Source: Trichuris trichiura
Taxonomy: Eukaryota; Nematoda; Enoplea; Trichinellida; Trichuridae
Reading direction: 5' to 3'
DNA: 64,000 nucleotides
Assembly: GCA_037903355.1 (NCBI GenBank)
Contig: JBAJFE010000004.1
Location: 1,240,001-1,304,000, forward strand
Below the pieces are notes generated by a model, which was given only the letters and a program-made list of their open reading frames with translations, made no database searches and was not told the origin of the DNA. Positions 56,798 through 64,000 of the stretch are shown here, piece after piece. The stretch's first letter is position 1, and each line of letters begins with the position of its first letter. The position numbers and the translations under genes are program-made.

Positions 56798-58512
56798 ATG
56801 AATTTTCTAATTTTTTGTTCTGTTTTGGTCTCTTTTGCCGGTGAGCAAGAAGAAATGATTGCGTTTTGGCGCCACTTTGACCCTTCCATTTATTAGCAAC
56901 GCAGAATCTTGATCGAAACCAATTGGTTCGTCGTATTTTGTACGAATACAATAAGAAGCTTCGGCCTGTGTCCCAGTATGGCAAAACATCCGTTGCGCTC
57001 GGCGTCCATGTGCGGCGGATACAGAAAATCGTACGCGTTTGGTTCAGGTTCTACAAAGATAGATTTTTCTTGTTTTTTTAGAATGAAAAAGAGCAAACAA
57101 TGAGCCTAAACGCTATTGTCTCAATGGTAGCGTATTTCTGCCGAATATTTACATATTCGGATCATCTGCTTTTGTAGACTTGGAAAGATCCAAGGCTTTC
57201 ATGGAATCAGACGATGTACAATGGTAGCTCAAGCATAACTATTAAACCATACGCCATATGGCAGCCCGACCTTACTATATTTAACGCGTAAGTCTTGTAG
57301 TTGCCATATTAAGCTGTCCTAAGCCTAAAGGTTGTGCACTGATGGCTGCGGGTGAATTTTGGGCCCATTTTGTAGCTTTGATAACTCGAAAACATGGTTG
57401 CAGAGCAAGATCGGAAGAAGCAGTTTTAAAATACTGGAATATACCCGCAACAGTGACCAGGGATGGAGTTGTTGCCGTCAGTCAAGATTTCAGATTCACA
57501 ATTTCTTGCAAGTTCGATTTTTTTTACTTTCCATTCGACCAGCAATCCTGTTCGGCTGTTCTGTCGGCATGGATGTACGATGCCACGGAAATAGACTGGA
57601 GTTGGATGGAAGGCGTCTCGTCGAAGGTAAGAAAAGTCAGTATTTACACATTTCCGTACCTGATAGAGCCATAAATGTTGTCATTGTTTTTAAGTCTGCT
57701 GGATTTCATCGACACGATTACAATAGGCGGTCAAAAGATGGCTTGGCCTCTTGGAAACTGGTGAACACAACTTACAGACGCCTATACTGGAGTCCAAGCG
57801 GCTATACTGACTCGCTGCGAGGATTGAATCAAAAGGAAGTATGGACAGCTATGGTAGTCGATCTGAAGGTGAAGCGCCACCGACCGTATTTTTACATAGC
57901 GGATGCGCTGCCAAACTTCATTTTTGCCCTTCTTACGCTTTTCGCTTTTTGGATAGAAGATACGAATGTTGTTCTAGCTATTATTATGCTGTCACTATTA
58001 GGACAAGCCATGTTTTCATGGGGTATCTTGAAGCAGTTGCCTCCAGCTTCCGGAAAGACTCCAAAAATTGGTAAGCGCCAATTAATTATTAGTACGCCTT
58101 CTAGGCTAAGTTATGCAAATAAATAGAGAAATCTTTCTTTCTGAAGCTAAACCACGCATAACTATTTGAACGTTTGCTAATTTCAGCTGCGGCTAATGGT
58201 TTCAACTTTGCGATAACCGGTTTCGTACTTATCGCGCATATTTTGCTACCCCACTTGAAGTTGTTAGGCGCGGAAAATGTGATTCTTGTTCGCTTAGTCG
58301 AATATACGAATCGTTGGGCCATTTTCAAATGGAAAGGGATCGGATGGAAAGGTGAACTGGCCGAACGACTGATGGATGAGGAAACTGGAGCGGAAAATGA
58401 TAGAAAGGCTGTTGATACGCCCCGTAGTCCAATCTTTTTTACAAGGCGAGCTCTGTTCCTACTTACTGTGACAATAGAAGCTTTATTCATTTTTGCCTAT
58501 ATGTTGATGTAG
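56798..58512 (+). CDS. Cys-loop ligand-gated ion channel subunit
   Basis: Seven exons: 56798-56840, 56897-57036, 57082-57126, 57178-57287, 57404-57626, 57695-58070, 58187-58512; sum 1263 nt (420 aa). Signal peptide MNFLIFCSVLVSFA. The ligand domain has YNKKLRPVSQYGKTSV, loop D region NEKEQTMSLNAIV, WKDPRLSW, then the Cys-loop C-KFDFFYFPFDQQS-C with exactly 13 residues between cysteines. Exons 6-7 encode M1 (LPNFIFALLTLFAFW), M2 (VVLAIIMLSLLGQAMFSWGI), M3 (NFAITGFVLIAHILL), a short M3-M4 loop and M4 (FLLTVTIEALFIFAYMLM). There is no vicinal Cys pair in loop C, so it is not an alpha-type acetylcholine subunit. Ion selectivity is not clear. Exon 6 uses an AAG acceptor. A longer open frame (57359-58126) in another phase is a shadow over exon 5. 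AATAAA starts 3 nt after the stop. Confidence 0.88.
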
Positions 58513-61088
58513 AAAATAAATAGAGAAGTAAAGAAGAAGTACCTGTTGCCGTGTTTCCTAGTCAAGTTTTGACTATGACAAAAAAAGCTATGGAACTTGC
58601 GTACAAAACGATAGTCTAATGGACATACTAATGCACTGGTACAGCCGCTTTTATCTCGTAAATTTCAAGTCTACCGGCTGTACTCAAATAAGGCAATCGA
58701 AAAAAGCTCATCCATGTGGAAGTCCACTCGCAGTCGTATTTTGCCCCCTATTTAAACGCTGTAGAAGTTTGATAGTCAAGTAGCTTGCAAAGGTAAGTTA
58801 TAAAAAATGGTAAGCGCACGGTAAGCAGGAGCATTACTGCTGAAAAAATTACACGTAAATACCGGTGCGCAGAGTTAAAATCTTAAAACTTTAGTAACGA
58901 CTGTACTCCTATCGTTGAGTTGGAAATATTGGTTACTAGAGTTAGATAGTATATTGCATATTAAATACGTAAAAAAAAATGCTTTTAGTCGCACAAAATT
59001 TTGTATAGCACTTAAACAGCACTGAAACAAGAAAAGTAGCACTACGTAACTTGACCATCACTTAAGCTGTACTTGACAAGGGATCATTCGATTAATCAAA
59101 TATTGAGATAACGAAAGACCAATTGATGTGCAGATATTAAGACTGCTGTATAGACATTCGAGGTATTTGAATATTGCAGGCTTTGCAACGGGTTTATATG
59201 CAGCATATTCCCTCCAAATTTGCGCTACCGTATTCACGGCTTTTTTCTGCTCCTGTTTATTCTAAGCTTAAGCGTAAGCAAGTCACTTAGGTTTGTGAAA
59301 CTTACTTACACCTCTCTTACTGTAAGTGTGTGACTGATAGGAACTAAGACTTCCGTAAACCCTAAGCTGAACTCTTACGGCGTTTATTTTTTTGCCGTGT
59401 ACATTACAGTACTATATGTTATTACCTGAAAGTTTAATTTATCTGACGTGTTTAACGTATGAAGACAAGAGTTCATAGGTCTTTTTTCGCAGCCCGTCCA
59501 AAATCCGCGGAGGGGACCGGAACGCAACCCGCGCAAAGTACGGGGTTTCACTGTAATTTTATTATCACAAGCACGTTTGCCCCGCAAGCTTTGAAGAAAC
59601 GGAAAGCTAGTTGAGATAAAGCGAGGCCAACTGATTTGCAGGTACTATACCTAGAATGATCTAAATTCGAAATATTTAAATGTTCAAAGCTTTGCAGCGT
59701 CCTTATACTTTCGTTATCAAAAGCTCGTTTAGCTGCAAACTTTCAGCCGATGACATGAAGGCCATAAAGGAGAAGGGTAATCATTTCAAGCAACTGCTTC
59801 AAAAGGCTACAGTAAGCTGTGGCTTAAGCATTAAGTGAAAGAATGTTGGCAGGTTGCTAAGGCCAATGAAACTCTCGTTTGCTTCATGTCTGTGCCAGCA
59901 TGAATGCATGCTGACCAGGAGACCCACCAAAGGGCTCAGTTACATGAGAAAGTGACCATCGACGTTTTCAGCCGTGCCGTATTTTCAACTTTGTACATCG
60001 CGTTCGGGGTCGTAGTCTTCGTTATTTTCCCGCCTAGTGGCAAGGGAAAGCTCTTCTGCAGCTAATGCTCGGTGCGCTGTCTAGCGGCGAACCATCCTCC
60101 CTTCGGTCATCTTCTAAATCACTTTCGGCTTCAAATTCTTCGTCTGTCTCCGACAGACAAACAGAATTTTTGCTTTCGTCAGATCTTGTCTCCTTGGCAG
60201 TCCCTCTGTCGTACTGTAATTTTTTCAGCCAACCTGTTTTTCCTTTACGTAAGCCTAAGCCTAAATATAAGGTCTCCGTCTTGGCTTAGATTTTTAAAAA
60301 GGCAAAAAAGGATAACTGGCATGCTGTTCAGTGAAGAAATAACAAGTTAAGAGCTTTCTTGCAGAAAGGAACCTGCATTTCTCAAACGGCAGGGCGGCTA
60401 AGGCGCAAAATAGTGTTCCTCATTCGTTTCTTTTGCTATTGACTTCATTGTACTCTCTATGGGTAGGGCATTCACGTCGCAACATTTCTAACGGCAGCAA
60501 ACGATTCATCGCCAACGTTTGTATGCCCCTCAAAGAACACAGACAGCAGACACTACAGAATGATTTTGACTCGCAGGTACGTAGGCCATCTTGTAACAAT
60601 TTTTTAAAATGCTTTCGGTGAACGCGTTGTTTATTTGGCTACGGTAACTTACTAATAGTAGAATCTGCACTTTTGCGCTTTACATTTTATTAAAATTTCG
60701 TACATTACCTTAACCAGCGTGCGCGTGAAGAGTTCGACACTGGCATGCGCTCATTGGCTTTTCAAAATGTGTTATAAAAGCTTCTACCGCTAGGTGATAG
60801 CCTATGCGAACTAGTTCACGTACATGATAGGGAACCCATTAGTTTTAAAAAAATCAGCTCCACGCGCACCAACAGCTTGCTTACTCTTCATTAACAATTA
60901 CTGTAGTTCAGTCATTTACAGTAAGAAAAAAAGTAAGCAGGTATAACAATCGTTACAATAAAGAAAAACCGTTTGGACTAAGATGAAGATGCCGTAAAGA
61001 AATAATAAATATATCGTTGTCAATTTTCAAACGGCTCCGCGTGGCTTCGGTCACGTACAGTACGCGACCGAGTCGGGACGAAATCGTT
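58513..61088. other. Intergenic, 2.6 kb
   Basis: No supported gene; frames near 60065-60350 and 60433-60621 overlap without recognised motifs. Contains the DNA-element end at about 59440-59553, a GCCTAAGCCTAA tract near 60247, and seven TACNGTA words (59318, 59405, 59808, 60212, 60899, 60917, 61056). Confidence 0.45.
59440..59553 (-). mobile_element. Truncated Tigger/pogo-like element end
   Basis: Ends GTACGGGGTTTCACTG followed by TA; read inward from this end it starts CAGTGAAACCCCGTAC and has GC-rich subterminal sequence (CGCGGGTTGCGTTCCGG). The first ten bases match the TIR of the 23-kb and 28-kb elements; the rest differs. No partner end was found, so it is a one-ended fragment of a different subfamily. 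Confidence 0.45.
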
Positions 61089-63751
61089 TTACTCGGAGCT
61101 GTTGTCCGAGCTTCCACCTTCGTAGGATACATTTTCGCTGATACAGTTCGCTCGGCTCCTTTCCGGTATAAACAGCATATCGGGATCGGATTCGCTGGTT
61201 GAACGAAGCAAATTTGGAATAGCCCAACTTGAACAAGTCTTTTGGCCGTGCTGCTGCTGCTGCTGCCTAGGCACGTTTCCCTTTCTACACGTAGGATAGG
61301 ACTTTGAAATAGCCGACGACGAGCTGAGCCCCAACTTAATGCCGGAGTCGAATGCGTGATTTTTTTCGCGTATCTTTTCCAACTTCCGTCGTAACGATCC
61401 TGCCGGATGCGCCTTACCACATTCGGCCGCTATCGATATACCGCTGTCCACCATATCATTGTCCAAAGGGCATCCGGTTTGATTCTTAAAAAAAAGGCTA
61501 AACACACTCTTTGTCACTCGCTCATATTCTACAGGCAGGCAACAGCAACGTCCGCTTACGTTTCGATAAACAGGCGAACTGCTCCTGACGGAAGTGGGTT
61601 CCGCTTCGACGCCGAAAATTTCCGTCAGTTTCATTCGATTGCTTTCGTCCGTATAGTAGTAAGCCATCAACGCGTCGTGCTTTCTTGAATAATTAAGAAT
61701 GGCCCCTAACGTGTCGAACTCGCTATTTTCAAAGGGCACTTCAGACGGCGCTTGACCTGACAACACATTCCACCTTATTAAGCTTTAAATGGAAATAATT
61801 ACGCAGCGCTTTCGCAGTACCAAAAAGTGAAGTAGCTTTTCGATAACCCGCCCATTCCAGGTCGTCCAACACTTTGGACACGGATGACGTGGTGAATTCG
61901 GACAGTTCGCCCTTGTCTTCGGCAAAAATTGTCGAAACGGTCTTCAACGGCTTGCACTTTTCGCTCATATTCACCGTAAAGCCGAAATTCATCTCCGACG
62001 TGGTCATCCTTCCGGTGGAGGCAGCCGAAGTGACCGTATCCGTTTGGTCGTAAACTCTGGGCGGCGGAAGTCCGTCGGTCGCTTCGAACAAGTCAAACAT
62101 GTTGGCAACGTCCGAGGACAAGTTTGAAAAATTCATTTCCGTTATCGCCAGTTGACACATCAATTTCACCGTTCGGCTTCGAGAATGAAGATCCAACTGC
62201 TTCAGCAAAAAGTCCAACACTTGCTTGGAGGCATCGCAGAAGGAGGGCATACGTTCGCTAATCCTAGGAAAACACAATTGATAACGACGACTGCTGGAAG
62301 CCCGTTGGCTTGCTTTTGTCTGTTTACATTATGATAAAGGTGGATTGGCTGTAAAGCTGGCGGACGAGGCAACAGGAAAAGTGATGTGAAAGCTTACTTG
62401 TTAAAAGTTGCTACGGTAAGGTCGAATGGAAGAATCCATGGAAGCGAAAGGTATCGCATTACGGTATACAACTTGCTGCTGAAGAAAAAGCTGAACATGT
62501 TCTTCTCCTTGGCAGATGCGTCAGCGAGGGCTGAAAAAAAAATAGTTCAATGTCAGAACATTAACTTGGCAAACTATGCGTCAACATTACAACGTCGAAC
62601 AATTCGAGGTAGACCCTTTCGTGGGGCCCGCGCCGCCGTCTCAACGCATCTGTGACAGTCGGATTCGCTCAACGTCTCTGCATTGCTGACCGACATGCTT
62701 CTTGGTATTATTCTTGGACGTATGCTTTTTTCAAAGGGCGACGAGGAGGATTCCGCGCTGGTTTCCATTTCGGTATTCGCATCCGTAGTACCGCCCTCCG
62801 CCAAAACTATGCTTGATCGGACGGCTATGCATCTTGTGCATGAGATTAAGCCTATATTGCATCAACGAGAAATAACGAGACAAGATTATATGCCTTATGC
62901 TACCATGACGTGCCAGAAAGCGTAGCGTATCTTCAAAGCCTTGGCGGCACATGTCGCTCATGACGTCAGGATGGGGTGGGAACAAAGCCACACCTATTCG
63001 ATAGACATTTTTGCTCGTAAAGCGAATTGTTGTGTTCTTCAAGTCGAACAGCAAAAACGAACCGGACTCAGCGTCCGCCGGACAAATGTCAGCTTCGCCC
63101 GAAAAAGGGCTTACCGTAATTGTCTCCTTGTCAAGAACTGGCAGGTTGTCCGACCAACCGCCATCAATGTAATGCTGCAAAGAAGAAGCCGGAAATCAAG
63201 GTTGGGAAATTGCAAAAAAAATGTTTTCGCCTACAACTCCTTGAAACATTGGCGGAACAGTACCAGAGTAAAATGGTATGAAAGCGCTGCAGGTAAGCGC
63301 GTCAATCAGATCATCTTTCGACTTGTATTCGCTGACCAAGAAGTTGACACCGTCTGACAAACGTGTAAGAGAAATAAACAAACGTCCACTGGCCATTTTA
63401 TGCGCATTGTCGGGCAAGAAGGTCACCAATCCTTCGCGAATAATGGAAGTTAGATTAAAACTTGGATGCAGTGGGCCCAAAGCTCGTTGCCGTGCCAGTA
63501 TGGACACCCTTAAGATATCGCTGCAAACCTGACCTAGAAAGTAGCGGAAATGTTAGTCGAGACTGGCAAGACGAAAAACCAAAAGACTAACCCAAACAGA
63601 GATTGCATATTAAAGCGCAAGCCGCCATAGCCCCACCGGACGCTCCGGATATTTTGTGCACCACCAAATCTGGCGCATACTCCTTTATAGCGGCGGCAAC
63701 GCCTACGTGGTAAATGCCGAGAAAACCGCAGCCTGAGAAGCTGAAATTCAT
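61089..63751 (-). CDS. PNPLA2: Patatin-like phospholipase, ATGL/PNPLA2 type
   Basis: Triglyceride lipase releasing the first fatty acid at lipid droplets. Seven exons: 63751-63592, 63533-63238, 63174-62904, 62851-62591, 62530-62398, 62263-61821, 61756-61089; sum 2232 nt (743 aa; human 504). Oxyanion loop [13 protein letters not shown], nucleophile elbow GASGG (GxSxG), [31 protein letters not shown], dyad Asp in [11 protein letters not shown], and [15 protein letters not shown]. After the patatin fold comes a Ser-rich linker, a hydrophobic [13 protein letters not shown] segment like the ATGL lipid-droplet helix, and a long C-terminal tail with a Q5 run (CTG repeats near 61251-61268). Exon phases agree throughout. 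An in-frame stop lies about 40 nt upstream of the chosen Met; a few N-terminal residues may come from another exon. Confidence 0.93.
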
Positions 63752-64000
63752 ATTTTTGTCGATGTTGTCTCGGTCTTTTTTCGATCCTCAAATTTTCCGC
63801 AGCCGCGCGCTTACCCTGGCTGGATGGCACAATGCCTAGAAAATGAAAATTCTTGACGGCAACAAACATACGGGAACGTTGGAAAACAAGGGTGCAGCTA
63901 CGCACCGGAAAAGCATTAGTCATTGCCTATGTCACAGAGCGAACCAGTCGCTTGATTATCTACAGTAAAGATAGTGTTAATACGTGAGGACTGACTTAAG
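63752..64000. other. Right end
   Basis: Upstream of the ATGL-like gene. No further gene can be called; TACAGTA at 63961. Confidence 0.5.

Noticed and set aside
57359..58126. A 255-codon open frame on + over the channel gene.
   Set aside because: Its first half is a different phase from the Cys-loop motif (57404-57626); only its second half coincides with true exon 6. The continuous frame is chance plus shadow.
1..64000. tRNA or rRNA genes.
   Set aside because: I looked for GGTTCRANTCC-type T-arms and cloverleaf partners and found none that fold.

Overview
The window is animal nuclear DNA, most likely from a nematode. It is AT-rich. Its protein genes have short GT-AG introns, mostly 45-70 nt. 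It carries short TTAGGC-like tracts (the nematode telomere unit), a casein-kinase-1/TTBK-like kinase of the type expanded in nematodes, and a secreted EB-type cysteine-rich protein. I cannot place it below phylum. Gene models were built by reading frames through splice sites and comparing with remembered protein families; no database was searched. For most of the large genes the summed exon lengths divide by three.

Layout. 0.8-7.6 kb: TBCK (pseudokinase-TBC-rhodanese) and TRAX/translin-associated factor X, both +. 7.9-10.1 kb: a nest of retroelements. A Penelope-like element (PLE) tail was hit by a small Ty3/gypsy element with 105-bp LTRs and a 5-bp target duplication, and the gypsy 3' LTR was hit by a second PLE fragment with a 9-bp target duplication. 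11.1-11.9 kb: exosome subunit RRP41 (-). 12-17.5 kb: gene-poor, with one long hairpin. 18.0-22.3 kb: methylmalonyl-CoA mutase (+, 12 exons) convergent with oligoribonuclease REXO2 (-). 23.4-30.6 kb: two inverted 1.2-kb Tigger/pogo-like elements around a PGP-type HAD phosphatase gene (-) and a PLE now split into two opposed halves. 30.6-40.3 kb: sparse, with MRPS33, a membrane protein, a possible short secreted peptide gene and an EB-domain protein. 40.7-42.6 kb: a divergent S-adenosylmethionine synthetase (-). 43.2-44.6 kb: a tandem satellite of about 188 bp with alternating unit types. 45.1-58.5 kb: the densest part, with SREK1-like splicing factor (-), CK1-like kinase (+), a small basic protein (-), cap methyltransferase CMTR1 (+, 14 exons) and a Cys-loop ligand-gated channel subunit (+, 7 exons). 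61.1-63.8 kb: an ATGL/PNPLA2-like lipase (-).

The genes are ordinary housekeeping and signalling genes. Several act on RNA (RRP41, REXO2, SREK1, CMTR1, TRAX), but strand changes and spacing give no sign of an operon. The unusual material is in the repeats: nested retroelements with readable insertion history, PLE copies flanked by inverted copies of their own tail, a hammerhead-like motif just beyond a PLE tail, foldback families, and over-abundance of the palindrome TACNGTA. No tRNA, rRNA or CRISPR array was recognised.
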